Below are positions 42,812 through 51,263 of a stretch of 64,000 bases of DNA, one piece after another. Within the stretch, counting starts at the first letter, position 1, and each line of letters begins with the position of its first letter. Source of the stretch: JACKAL01 sp964400355 (GTDB taxonomy: Bacteria > Bdellovibrionota > Bdellovibrionia > Bdellovibrionales > JAGQZY01); contig CAYNTO010000015.1 in NCBI GenBank assembly GCA_964400355.1, positions 1 to 64,000 of the forward strand, in the 5' to 3' direction. The translations under genes were made by a program, and so were the position numbers. The notes beneath the pieces were generated by a model, which saw only the letters and a list, made by a program, of their open reading frames with translations, was not told the origin of the DNA and searched no databases.

Positions 42812-43591
42812 TTAGGAAGCGGCGGCTTCGTCCACCGCACGTTTTGAATTTTTAAGATGTCGCGGAAGATAATCTTTGAGGTATTCTTGAATAATAGCTG
42901 CATTGTGCCCACTACCGATTCCCACGACGCCGTCGATAATGACATTGTAAATGATTTCCTCTTCTTCACTACGCAGTACAAGCTTATCGCAAATCGGAAG
43001 CGCCACCATGTTTGCGATAACCGCGCCGTAAAGGGTGGTTAGGATCGCAACAGCCATGGCTGGTCCAATGCTTTTAGGGTCATCGAGCTTCGCTAACATC
43101 TGCACCAAACCCACGAGTGTTCCGATCATACCCATGGAGGGGGCGGCGTCACCAATGGTGGAGATGATTTTTTGCCCCATCACGTGGCGACCGATGGTGG
43201 CGTCTTTTTCTTTGGTGAGAATGTCGCGAATCACATCAACAGCATAACCATCAACAAGCATCGATACTCCGCGCTTGAGAAACGGATTGTCGATCTGCAC
43301 TTTTTCAAGACTCAAAACCCCTTCTTTTTTAGCTTTTTTTGCAAGCGCCTGAACCTGATCGATAATGACCTCAGGTTTTTCCATTCTTTTAAAAAATGCG
43401 TTCAAAGCGACCTGAATGGTCATAGGGACGTGACGAATGTTGAACTTCATACAAACAACGAAAAAGGTTCCGCCAAATACAAGAATGATCGAGGGAAAAT
43501 CGATGAAAATATTAAGGCCTGGTCCCAACATAATGGACCAAAACAGCACAGCCAAACACCCTATCAGTCCTACAATTGTGGCTATATCCAT
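42812..43591 (-). CDS. motA: MotA-type proton channel stator
   Basis: The 259-residue protein has four membrane segments. Diagnostic parts are the N-terminal 'IATIVGLIGCLAVLFWSIMLGPGLNIFID', the cytoplasmic domain with PEVIIDQVQALAKKAK, and GDAAPSMGMIGTLVGLVQML, which has the conserved prolines of the MotA channel. The C-terminal tail carries RSEEEEIIYNVIIDGVVGI. It is followed directly by the MotB-like gene. Bdellovibrio bacteriovorus is known to carry several stator pairs, so this need not be the main one. Confidence 0.92.
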   Translation of the reverse strand: MDIATIVGLIGCLAVLFWSIMLGPGLNIFIDFPSIILVFGGTFFVVCMKFNIRHVPMTIQVALNAFFKRMEKPEVIIDQVQALAKKAKKEGVLSLEKVQIDNPFLKRGVSMLVDGYAVDVIRDILTKEKDATIGRHVMGQKIISTIGDAAPSMGMIGTLVGLVQMLAKLDDPKSIGPAMAVAILTTLYGAVIANMVALPICDKLVLRSEEEEIIYNVIIDGVVGIGSGHNAAIIQEYLKDYLPRHLKNSKRAVDEAAAS

Positions 43592-43765
43592 TTTCGAAAA
43601 TTTCTCCGCTGATTCTACAAAGACTTATCGAGGTTTTCGAAAAAAAAATGCAATGAATTTGGTCTAGAGTTTCGTAAAAAATGATTTTCCAACAGAGACT
43701 CATTCAAGTCCGTGCTATTTCATTTCAGATCAATGGTAGAGTTGCGGAAATCGCGGGAATCTGTT

Positions 43766-43789
43766 TCAGCGCTGCCTGAGCAGCGCTGA
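43766..43789. terminator. Strong GC hairpin downstream of ftsH
   Basis: TCAGCGCTGC pairs perfectly with GCAGCGCTGA around CTGA (10 bp, tetraloop). It starts 19 bp after the ftsH stop codon on the minus strand. There is no U-tract on either side, so it is either a Rho-assisted terminator or a 3'-end stabiliser. It separates ftsH from motA. Confidence 0.55.
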
Positions 43790-43807
43790 TTAGAAATGAA
43801 CAAATAA

Positions 43808-45769
43808 TTAAACTGTTACAGGATCATCGCCAAGTCCTGTTCCGGCGGCCGAAATCAGTTCTTCGCGTTCTGTCTTGGAGTCTTTCTTACTATCGTCCTG
43901 CTGATCCTTCTCGACGTTCTGATGGGCGATTTTAATGGCCTCACGCACATCCTCAGCGGTCTTACCCGCGCAGAGCATGTCCACGTGATCACTATCGATG
44001 GTCTCAAACTCAAGAAGAGCCTTGGCCATTTCGTGAAGCGGTCCCATGTTGGCTTGCAGTATACGCTTAGCCGCATTGTACCCTTCCATCACAATGCGAT
44101 GGATCTCGGCATCAATCTCTTCGGCCTTAGACTCCGAATACTCGCGACTTTGCTGCGACTGCATCCCCAAGAATACCGGACCCTCCGTCTTAGCGTAGGC
44201 AAGAGGACCGAGTTTTTCGCTCATACCCCATTCACACACCATCCGCCGCGCTAGACCCGTAGCACGTTCGATATCATTTCCAGCACCGGTCGTGTAATCA
44301 CCAAAGATGAGCTCTTCCGCGATCCGTCCACCGAACAACGTGGCGATCATGATCTCTGCTTTGCGTTTTGACAAGCTAATGCGATCTTCTTCGGGAAGGA
44401 ACATGGTAAGCCCCATCGCCATTCCGCGCGGGATAATAGTGACCTTATGAATGGGATCACTCTTCATCACTTTACCGACAATCGCATGACCCGCTTCGTG
44501 ATATGCGGTGTTCTTTTTTTCATGTTCGCTAATGACCATGGATTTGCGCTCGGCACCCATCATCACTTTATCCTTAGCGTGTTCAAAATCTCCCATAGTG
44601 ACTTTATTGCGATCGTTGCGTGCAGCACTCAGCGCGGCCTCGTTGACGATATTCTGGAGATCAGCACCGCTAAAGCCAGGAGTTCCGCGCGCGATCTTTT
44701 TAAGATCCACATTCGACGCTAAAGGAACTTTTTTACCATGCACATTCAATATCATTTCGCGGCCGTTCACATCTGGCGTGTTCACAACAACGCGACGATC
44801 AAAACGACCAGGACGCAACAACGCCGGATCGAGAACATCCGGACGGTTTGTGGCAGCGATGATGATCACACCTTCGTTACTTTCAAACCCATCCATCTCC
44901 ACGAGCATTTGGTTGAGCGTCTGTTCACGCTCATCATGACCGCCACCCATACCGGCACCACGATGGCGACCGACAGCATCGATCTCATCGATGAATATCA
45001 AACACGGTGCGCTTTTCTTGCCTTGCTCAAAAAGATCGCGCACGCGACTTGCGCCCACGCCGACAAACATCTCTACAAAGTCCGATCCAGAAATAGTAAA
45101 AAACGGCACCCCCGCTTCGCCCGCAACAGAGCGCGCCAGCAACGTTTTTCCTGTCCCTGGAGGGCCAACCATAAGAACACCTTTGGGGATTTTACCGCCA
45201 AGGCGCGTGTATTTTTTGGGATCCTTTAAAAACGACACGATCTCTCTGAGTTCGTCTTTGGCCTCATCCACACCGGCGACGTCCTTAAACGTTACGCGAT
45301 TTTTGTTCTCCGTGAGCAACTTGGCGCGGCTCTTTCCGAACGACATGGCTTTACCGCCACCCACTTGGATTTGTTTGAATAGAAAGAACAACAACCCCGC
45401 AAAAAACAACATGGGAAGCCAATTGAGGATCAGCATCCAGTACGAATTTTCCGCGCTGTTTTCCCAGTCCGCTATGATGTTATTGGTTTCGAGAAAACGT
45501 TGCTCATTGTAATCCGGGTTGCCATCGATTACGAATTTTTTGCCGCCAGCTTCTTGGGCGTACTGCTCTTTGAGAGTTCCCGAAATTTTTCCGGTGCTTT
45601 TATTAAGAACAACCGACTCCAGCTTGCCAGCCTCCACGGCGGCCCGGTATTTTGGGTAATTGTAGTCTTTGATAAACGTGTCTTGCTTTTGCTGATAAAA
45701 CTGAACAGCAACCATCGCGAACACTACAGCAAGAACCCAAAACGCGATTGTTTTTTGTGATGAACTCAT
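43808..45769 (-). CDS. ftsH: ATP-dependent zinc metalloprotease FtsH
   Basis: FtsH degrades membrane and soluble regulators at the inner membrane. The 653-residue protein has two membrane helices (about 9-24 and 111-132), Walker A GPPGTGKT at 202-209, Walker B LIFIDEID at 257-264, SRH RPGRFDR at 319-325 and the zinc site HEAGH at 424-428. The C-terminal tail is charged. The ATG has AAGGAG five bases upstream. It follows tilS by 59 bp in the same orientation, the usual tilS-ftsH pairing. Confidence 0.97.
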   Translation of the reverse strand: MSSSQKTIAFWVLAVVFAMVAVQFYQQKQDTFIKDYNYPKYRAAVEAGKLESVVLNKSTGKISGTLKEQYAQEAGGKKFVIDGNPDYNEQRFLETNNIIADWENSAENSYWMLILNWLPMLFFAGLLFFLFKQIQVGGGKAMSFGKSRAKLLTENKNRVTFKDVAGVDEAKDELREIVSFLKDPKKYTRLGGKIPKGVLMVGPPGTGKTLLARSVAGEAGVPFFTISGSDFVEMFVGVGASRVRDLFEQGKKSAPCLIFIDEIDAVGRHRGAGMGGGHDEREQTLNQMLVEMDGFESNEGVIIIAATNRPDVLDPALLRPGRFDRRVVVNTPDVNGREMILNVHGKKVPLASNVDLKKIARGTPGFSGADLQNIVNEAALSAARNDRNKVTMGDFEHAKDKVMMGAERKSMVISEHEKKNTAYHEAGHAIVGKVMKSDPIHKVTIIPRGMAMGLTMFLPEEDRISLSKRKAEIMIATLFGGRIAEELIFGDYTTGAGNDIERATGLARRMVCEWGMSEKLGPLAYAKTEGPVFLGMQSQQSREYSESKAEEIDAEIHRIVMEGYNAAKRILQANMGPLHEMAKALLEFETIDSDHVDMLCAGKTAEDVREAIKIAHQNVEKDQQDDSKKDSKTEREELISAAGTGLGDDPVTV

Positions 45770-45828
45770 TTCAACTCCTTCACGGCATCAATCCTCATGA
45801 TCAACGCGTACGCCTATTGTAACCCAAT

Positions 45829-46794
45829 TTAACCTTCGCACCAAATGTGCCTTGCGTTAGCTAGCCAATTTTTTTTAGCCAGTTTAAATGTGAGTTCTTT
45901 CCTCTCAACGTCAAGACGCTTGACCAGTTCATTCACGTGGGAAAGTCCAAAATCTTTTACTTTTTTACGCTGTAAATACATAGCAAAAACACGTTTCTTA
46001 TCTTCAAGTGATAAACAGAGCAGCTCAGATCGAATTATTTTACCGTCCGCAGAAAAACACAGCTCCAGTGAGTCTTTTTTCGACACCGCCTGCGCCACCA
46101 GCTGTAGCGATTTGGCCATTACAGCCTTTGATCCAGGCTGGCGCGTCTCTAATGCAGGCAGCCACGATGAGCGGATCCAATTGCGCAAATAATCCGTACG
46201 TGCGTTGGAGGGATCCTCGACCCACTGTCCATGAATAGCATGAATGTATTCTTCGATCACATGGCGCGGGAACGGGAGAAAGGGGCGCAAAACAACACCG
46301 CGCTTGCTCTGCATGGAAACCAACCCTAAAGGACCACAGCCTCGGATCAAACGCAGGATTCGGGTTTCGAGAAGATCATCGTGATGATGCCCAAACACCA
46401 CATAGCGCGCACCACTCATCTGTTTGATACGCACCAAGGCCTCTCGGCGCAGGCGCCGAAACGCATCTTCGGACGTGCCATAGTCGGGAACTCCAGAAAG
46501 ATCATTGGTGCTCGTTATATTCGTATAAAAGGGAATGGCGTTTTTTGCGCAAAACTCGCGAACCATATCGTGAGACTGATTGCGAAACCGCACCGTGGAC
46601 GGATCGCCACCTCCATGGTGAATATGGGCCACGGACAACTCTAACGCCACACGCTTACGCAGTTCCACAAACGCGTACAGCAAGGCCATGGAATCAAGCC
46701 CGCCGCTGACAGCAAGGAGAAATGATCGTCGGGAGCTCTCAGGGAGGGCATCCACAAATTTCCTCAGGCCGATCTCGATCGGCCTAGGCTTCAC
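45829..46794 (-). CDS. tilS: tRNA(Ile)-lysidine synthase
   Basis: TilS converts C34 of the CAU-anticodon tRNA-Ile to lysidine and is essential for AUA decoding. The PP-loop ATP motif is LAVSGGLDSMALLYAF (about 27-42), followed by HIHHGGG and FGHHHDDLLETRILRLIRG. The 321-residue length is on the short side; the C-terminal lysidine domains seem reduced. The GTG start has GAGG six bases upstream. It is followed by ftsH. Confidence 0.93.
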   Translation of the reverse strand: MKPRPIEIGLRKFVDALPESSRRSFLLAVSGGLDSMALLYAFVELRKRVALELSVAHIHHGGGDPSTVRFRNQSHDMVREFCAKNAIPFYTNITSTNDLSGVPDYGTSEDAFRRLRREALVRIKQMSGARYVVFGHHHDDLLETRILRLIRGCGPLGLVSMQSKRGVVLRPFLPFPRHVIEEYIHAIHGQWVEDPSNARTDYLRNWIRSSWLPALETRQPGSKAVMAKSLQLVAQAVSKKDSLELCFSADGKIIRSELLCLSLEDKKRVFAMYLQRKKVKDFGLSHVNELVKRLDVERKELTFKLAKKNWLANARHIWCEG

Positions 46795-46803
46795 GAATGA
46801 CCT

Positions 46804-47169
46804 CTAGTCATTCGTTGATTTATCCTTTTTGCTAAATTCGATTTCGGCAGAAACTTTTATTTTGTTTTCGCGGAGAAACTTGGTGATCTCTTCCATGATA
46901 TCAATTTTTTCAATGAGTTTGGTAAACTCATTGCCAATTTTTCCGACGATTTCTTCTTTGGTCTTCGTGGCACCTTTTAGAACTGTGCCCAACGCGTCTT
47001 TGGGAATCTTAACATCCTTGAGGTATTCACGAACACTTTCTTCCGACATCATCACCATGGATAAGCCCGCAGACAGCAAACGTTTAAAACCCTCCGACGG
47101 AGATGTCTTTGACGGATCGGCGTCCCAATTGATTTCGACAGAGTCACTGCTGTTGTTATTATTTTCCAT
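46804..47169 (-). CDS. Small acidic/helical protein, unknown function
   Basis: The 121-residue protein starts at the second ATG (47169), which has GAAGG six bases upstream. The N-terminus is Asn/Ser-rich, then there is one long amphipathic region with TKTKEEIVGKIGNEFTKLIEK and a basic C-terminus. It has no membrane segment or Cys. It resembles phasin or polyhydroxyalkanoate-associated small helical proteins only in general shape, so I assign no family. It overlaps the START-domain gene by 11 bp and precedes tilS by nine. Confidence 0.6.
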   Translation of the reverse strand: MENNNNSSDSVEINWDADPSKTSPSEGFKRLLSAGLSMVMMSEESVREYLKDVKIPKDALGTVLKGATKTKEEIVGKIGNEFTKLIEKIDIMEEITKFLRENKIKVSAEIEFSKKDKSTND

Positions 47170-47590
47170 AAACATCCTTCACTCGTTTGTGATACGCTTG
47201 CATCATCGCTGGCAAATTGGCTGCCAACACGCCCTTAATTATCATTCCAGGAACAAATATTCCAAACTCGGCACCCACCACGTACGTGGCTTTGGTTTTG
47301 CCGTTCATGTCTTCCAGCTTCCAGCCGCCCTTCATGGTTTTAAAAAGATCTCCCCGTTCAAACGCCCACTTGATCTCGCTCGGGCGCGTCTCGAAGTGTT
47401 TGTTCACGTAAGTAAAGTCCTTCACTACGGAAACCTTGTACTCAACCACTTTGTATTGCGGAGTGGTTTCAAGAATTTTGCAGGACTTCACCTCTTTTAA
47501 AAACTCCGGATACTTTTCGTAATCAATCAAGATGTTAAAAAATTCTTCCGGGGTGCAATTAAATACTTCGACGTGATTCACTTGAGCCAT
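47159..47590 (-). CDS. SRPBCC/START-superfamily (COQ10/RatA-like) protein
   Basis: The 143-residue protein fits the polyketide-cyclase/COQ10 group: EEFFNILIDYEKYPEFLKEVKSC is the classic N-terminal helix-grip segment, followed by alternating strands and a long C-terminal helix. RatA-type and COQ10-type members bind ribosomal subunits or hydrophobic quinones; the sequence alone does not discriminate. GGAG is present upstream. It sits between the zinc-ribbon gene and the small helical protein gene. Confidence 0.85.
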   Translation of the reverse strand: MAQVNHVEVFNCTPEEFFNILIDYEKYPEFLKEVKSCKILETTPQYKVVEYKVSVVKDFTYVNKHFETRPSEIKWAFERGDLFKTMKGGWKLEDMNGKTKATYVVGAEFGIFVPGMIIKGVLAANLPAMMQAYHKRVKDVYGK

Positions 47591-47592
47591 AG

Positions 47593-47883
47593 TTATTTAT
47601 CTCCTGATTTTTTAAATAAAGCATCGGCCGCTGAAAACAAAGCTTTGCGATCCGCGCCCTGATCCAATCCCCCACCGGGACGGAAATACTCGCAGTAATT
47701 GGCCCGTTCTTTTTCGCGAACCACATCGGCCGACGATTCGCGACACTCATTGTAGGCTTTGGGATCGTAGAAATCACAGTTTTTACAAACGTGACAGTCC
47801 TCGTGGCACTGGCACTCCGCACGGAATGGCACCTTGCCCTCAAACTTAGTTTTGGTTTTGCATTTAAAACAAATTACTTCCAC
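47593..47883 (-). CDS. Small Cys-rich zinc-binding protein
   Basis: This 96-residue protein has ten or so Cys/His ligands in CFKCKTKT, CQCHEDCHVCKNCDFYD and NECRESS, then YCEYF. The arrangement suggests at least two zinc-binding knots. Proteins like it occur in myxobacteria and other delta lineages without a known role. The GTG start has GGTGGAG upstream and lies inside the end of glpX (10-bp overlap). It may act as an RNA or metal handling factor. Confidence 0.7.
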   Translation of the reverse strand: MEVICFKCKTKTKFEGKVPFRAECQCHEDCHVCKNCDFYDPKAYNECRESSADVVREKERANYCEYFRPGGGLDQGADRKALFSAADALFKKSGDK

Positions 47884-48860
47884 TGCACTCCACCATTAAA
47901 AGCCACGGGCTTACGAGACAGATCATGGAACGACTCGAGCATCCGCACCGTTCCCGTGTTCGACCGCATCACGCACGACTGCGTGATGATGCGCTTGCCA
48001 CCCAAGTAACGAACACCCTTGAGGAGCGAGCCATCGGTCACACCCGTCGCACAGAACATCACATGTCCCTTAGCGAGGTCTTCGATGCCAAAGGCCTGAT
48101 CCAGATCTTTGAGTCCCATCTTTTCGGCGCGCGCGCGCTCGTTGTCATTACGATATTTAAGGCGCCCCTGAAAATCGCCACCCAAACATTTGAGCGCAGC
48201 CGCAGTGATCACGCCTTCTGGCGCGCCACCGGTTCCCACCAGCATGTCGATGCCGCTGTTCTGCCAGCTCGTAGCAATTCCCGCAGAAACGTCGCCATCG
48301 CCAATCAAAAGAATGCGCGAACCCATTTTGCGAATGCGCGCGATCACGTCCGCATGGCGAGGACGATCGAGCACAATGACCGTGACTTCGTTGACATCTT
48401 TGTCGAGAGCTTTGGCCACAGCTTTAATATTGTCTTCGATAGGCGCGTCGATGTTCACTGCGCCCACACATGCAGGCCCCACAGCAATTTTATCCATGTA
48501 GGTATCCGGCGCGTGTAGGAATTGGCCGTCCTCGGCCACCGCGATCACCGAGAGTGCGCCGACCATGCCGGTGGCACACAGGCTTGTGCCTTCGAGGGGA
48601 TCCAGAGCAATGTCCACAACCGGTGAGCCGTCTTTGCCGCAGCCGACTTTTTCGCCGATGTAGAGCATGGGCGCCTCATCGCGCTCGCCCTCTCCGATGA
48701 CGATAGTTCCGTTGATATCGAGGGAATCAAAAGCTTTCCTCATCGCATCCACCGCTGCCTGATCAGCAGCATTCGAATCACCGCGCCCGGTCCACTTGGA
48801 ACAGGCAAGAGCTGCGGCTTCTGTGATACGTACGAATTCGAGGGCTAAATTCCTATCCAT
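47874..48860 (-). CDS. glpX: Fructose-1,6-bisphosphatase class II
   Basis: GlpX hydrolyses fructose-1,6-bisphosphate in gluconeogenesis. The 328-residue length fits. GlpX features are EAAALACSKWTGRGD, IGEGERDEAPMLYIGE with the metal-binding Glu/Asp, ALDPLEGTSLCATG and GTGGAPEGVITAAALKCLGG. AGGAG precedes the ATG. No class I fbp is in the window. It is flanked by a YbgC-type thioesterase upstream and a zinc-ribbon protein downstream. Confidence 0.96.
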   Translation of the reverse strand: MDRNLALEFVRITEAAALACSKWTGRGDSNAADQAAVDAMRKAFDSLDINGTIVIGEGERDEAPMLYIGEKVGCGKDGSPVVDIALDPLEGTSLCATGMVGALSVIAVAEDGQFLHAPDTYMDKIAVGPACVGAVNIDAPIEDNIKAVAKALDKDVNEVTVIVLDRPRHADVIARIRKMGSRILLIGDGDVSAGIATSWQNSGIDMLVGTGGAPEGVITAAALKCLGGDFQGRLKYRNDNERARAEKMGLKDLDQAFGIEDLAKGHVMFCATGVTDGSLLKGVRYLGGKRIITQSCVMRSNTGTVRMLESFHDLSRKPVAFNGGVQWK

Positions 48861-48883
48861 TTTTTCTCCTGGTAGCAGGCCTG

Positions 48884-49261
48884 CTATAAAAGCTGGGCGA
48901 TGCGCGCAGGGATACGAACGGGTTTCTTAGTACTCATATCCATGGCGACATGGACAGTCTTACCAAAGGCAACTGGTTCCGTGAACCTTTTTGTGCGAAT
49001 TTCATAGTGAAAGTACAGGCGAACGCCTTCGATGTGACCCCGGAGTTCCACACAGACTTGATCATCGAACAAAACCGACTTTTTGTAGTCGATTTCCAGG
49101 CTCAATACTGGAAAATTGATCTCTTCCAGGTTTAAAACGCCGTTCTGGCGTAAAAAATCCACTCGCGCCTCTTCGAACCAGCGCAAATAGGAGACGTGAT
49201 GAATAATACCCATAGCGTCAGTCTCATAAAAATGAGGCGTGCGCTCGTAAATAAATTTCAC
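48884..49261 (-). CDS. YbgC-type acyl-CoA thioesterase
   Basis: This 125-residue hotdog protein has the 4HBT signature ETDAMGIIHHVSYLRWFEEARVDF, with the catalytic Asp in TDAMG. YbgC family enzymes cleave short-chain acyl-CoAs and, in E. coli, belong to the tol-pal operon. No tol genes are visible here. The GTG start overlaps the PilZ stop codon by four bases. It precedes glpX. Confidence 0.9.
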   Translation of the reverse strand: MKFIYERTPHFYETDAMGIIHHVSYLRWFEEARVDFLRQNGVLNLEEINFPVLSLEIDYKKSVLFDDQVCVELRGHIEGVRLYFHYEIRTKRFTEPVAFGKTVHVAMDMSTKKPVRIPARIAQLL

Positions 49262-49941
49262 TTTTTCATGACCTTGGCGAATACCTGCTGTTTGAATTCC
49301 TCAAGGGAATCCACGTTGGAGCGCATCTGGCTTAAAATTTCCGCAGCTAATCGGAGGGCTCCTTCGCCGAAAGCGGCCCCTTGGATTTTCTCCTGTCCCG
49401 CGCGACTCATCTTGTTGTCGATTTGGAACATTCCGTCGGCCCAACTCACAGCCAGATCTGGGAGATCCAGTGATGCCCGAGAGAGCTTGCCGTTTTCTTC
49501 CCATAAAAAAAGATTGGTACCTTTGGGGCCGTGAAACCAATAGGCAAACGTCTCTTTGCCACGGTAGTACTGCGGGTCAATCAGATTCATATTGAGGCCG
49601 ACCATGCGACTGGTGATGAGCTTATCGACAAACACTTTGGTGTCCTTAGAAGGATCAATAAATTCCACAGCAAACATCGCATCCGTTAAACGCACGATGC
49701 GGCCATTGATCGTTTGCGCTTTAGCGCCATTCAGAAAAAACTCCATGCCCACAGTCTCACCCGCGGAACTCATCGAAGAGCCATCGAGCGGCTGAGAGAA
49801 GGCCGCACCACCGTAACCGATGTCGTAGAGTTCCACTTTGCCGCCGCCGGTGATTTGCACTTCGAGCCCTGAGAGCGTGGCTCCCAAGCTTTGTACCGAT
49901 ACCCGCCGGTATTTGCGTTTTTCATCACCCGCATCGCTCAT
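49258..49941 (-). CDS. PilZ-domain cyclic di-GMP-binding protein
   Basis: The N-terminal PilZ domain (about 1-110) has RKYRRVSV (RxxxR motif) and LYDIGYGGAAF (DxSxxG-like; Ile replaces the Ser position) that together bind c-di-GMP. A C-terminal part of about 110 residues lacks clear homology and contains an aromatic YYRGKETFAYWFHGPKG segment. Total length 227. c-di-GMP control is well known for motility and predation in Bdellovibrio. The ATG has GGAG nine bases upstream. The change in the second motif means binding needs proof. Confidence 0.8.
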   Translation of the reverse strand: MSDAGDEKRKYRRVSVQSLGATLSGLEVQITGGGKVELYDIGYGGAAFSQPLDGSSMSSAGETVGMEFFLNGAKAQTINGRIVRLTDAMFAVEFIDPSKDTKVFVDKLITSRMVGLNMNLIDPQYYRGKETFAYWFHGPKGTNLFLWEENGKLSRASLDLPDLAVSWADGMFQIDNKMSRAGQEKIQGAAFGEGALRLAAEILSQMRSNVDSLEEFKQQVFAKVMKK

Positions 49942-49953
49942 CGTGTCTCCATA

Positions 49954-50565
49954 TCACTGTTGTCCCGCTGAGGTCTTCTTCGCCTTGGCGTAGTCGTCTT
50001 CAATATATGTACGCATGCTTTTAGCCACGTGCTGAACGATCATTTCCAGCACGATGCCTTTAAAAATACTCGGAAGCGGCACTTGTTTGTCATCGAACGT
50101 CGATATCAAAATGGCTTCGGTTTTTTCTGCAGCGATACGTGTTAGCTCAACGTCTCCAATCATACCTTGAAAGCCACCCCAGACAACACTCCAATGAAAA
50201 ACCGCCTTGTCCGTCTGGTCTTTGATAGAGTACTTGATCAACAACCGAGCTTCATAGCCATAGGCTTCGAGAACCAAATAAACGCGGCTCAAATCTTTCT
50301 GATGAACAACTTTCTTAAAGTAAGGGCTTATCTTTTGTAGATCCTCAAAAGCGAGAATCTTCTTTAAGGTGTGTGCCGGCGTTGCGCGCAGCACACCGGC
50401 GCCGGTCATTTTATAATAGCTTTTGCCGGCGGTGAACTCTTCTTTAATAGATACTATGACCTGGCGCTGTTCACGAATCTTGGTCTCATAAGCGGGTTTT
50501 TTCCACCACGGTTTTTCGGGAGCAACAGCTAAGGCCACAATAACGACGAAGAGACTTTGAAGCAC
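49954..50565 (-). CDS. Exported START-like (SRPBCC) protein
   Basis: The 203-residue protein has a short signal peptide (LQSLFVVIVALAVAP) and a helix-grip fold typical of START-like lipid-binding proteins: AFEDLQKISPYFKKVV, VLEAYGYEARLLIKYSI and a last long helix (SIFKGIVLEMIVQHVAKSMRTYIED). START-like proteins with export signals may carry lipids in the periplasm. Start at GTG 50565 is tentative, as GGAG is 14 bases away. It is the most upstream gene of the long minus-strand block. Confidence 0.7.
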   Translation of the reverse strand: MLQSLFVVIVALAVAPEKPWWKKPAYETKIREQRQVIVSIKEEFTAGKSYYKMTGAGVLRATPAHTLKKILAFEDLQKISPYFKKVVHQKDLSRVYLVLEAYGYEARLLIKYSIKDQTDKAVFHWSVVWGGFQGMIGDVELTRIAAEKTEAILISTFDDKQVPLPSIFKGIVLEMIVQHVAKSMRTYIEDDYAKAKKTSAGQQ

Positions 50566-50636
50566 AGAGCATTATTTTCTCCAATAGCGCGTACACAAGC
50601 AAGTACTTGTAGAAAAAATGATCATTTGCCCACATC

Positions 50637-50658
50637 GACCCACTGATTCGCGTGGGTC
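50637..50658. repeat. Inverted repeat in the divergent pgsA upstream region
   Basis: GACCCAC and GTGGGTC pair over an eight-base loop. It lies about 70 bp upstream of pgsA and about 90 bp upstream of the START-like gene on the other strand. It could be an operator or leader hairpin. I see no clear promoter hexamers beside it. Confidence 0.35.
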
Positions 50659-50711
50659 TCGGCACCAAATGGACGATAGCCACGCTTCAATTCTTAGAGT
50701 AGAGTTTTTGT

Positions 50712-51263
50712 ATGTCGGAATCCTATACAAAACAGCTACCTATGTGGGCCACATTTTTACGTATCGCCGCGGTCCCGATTATTGTCGTGGTGATGCTCAT
50801 TGAAGCCCCGTACTGGAATTGGGTTTCGGCCAGCCTTTTTATTTTTGCCTCGATCACTGATTGGCTCGATGGGTACTGGGCGCGCAAATACAATGCGGAA
50901 TCGGATATCGGTCGCCTGCTCGATCCTATTGCCGATAAGGTTCTCGTCTCCACAGTTTTAATATTATTGATTCCTCTTGGGCGCATCGAGGCTCTACTGG
51001 TTGTAATTCTTTTAAATCGCGACATCTTGATCAATGGATTGCGCTCGTTCGCCGCGTCCAAAGGAAAAATCATTTCCGCAGGTCAGCTCGGAAAATGGAA
51101 AACAGGTTTTCAAATGGTTGCCATTCCCGCACTCCTCATTCACGAAAATGTCGGGCCTATTTCTGGGCAGTTCATTGGCTATTGGGGTCTGTGGATCAGC
51201 GTGGGCTTGAGTTTGCTCTCCGCGGGAGAATACATGGTTGGCTACTTTAAAAAATCTGCCTGA
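50712..51263 (+). CDS. pgsA: CDP-diacylglycerol-glycerol-3-phosphate 3-phosphatidyltransferase
   Basis: PgsA makes phosphatidylglycerophosphate at the inner membrane. The 183-residue protein has five to six membrane segments and the CDP-alcohol transferase motif DGYWARKYNAESDIGRLLD followed by PIADK, with the four conserved Asp. The gene ends inside the end of the convergent AlkZ-related gene (22-bp overlap). Confidence 0.95.
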   Translation: MSESYTKQLPMWATFLRIAAVPIIVVVMLIEAPYWNWVSASLFIFASITDWLDGYWARKYNAESDIGRLLDPIADKVLVSTVLILLIPLGRIEALLVVILLNRDILINGLRSFAASKGKIISAGQLGKWKTGFQMVAIPALLIHENVGPISGQFIGYWGLWISVGLSLLSAGEYMVGYFKKSA

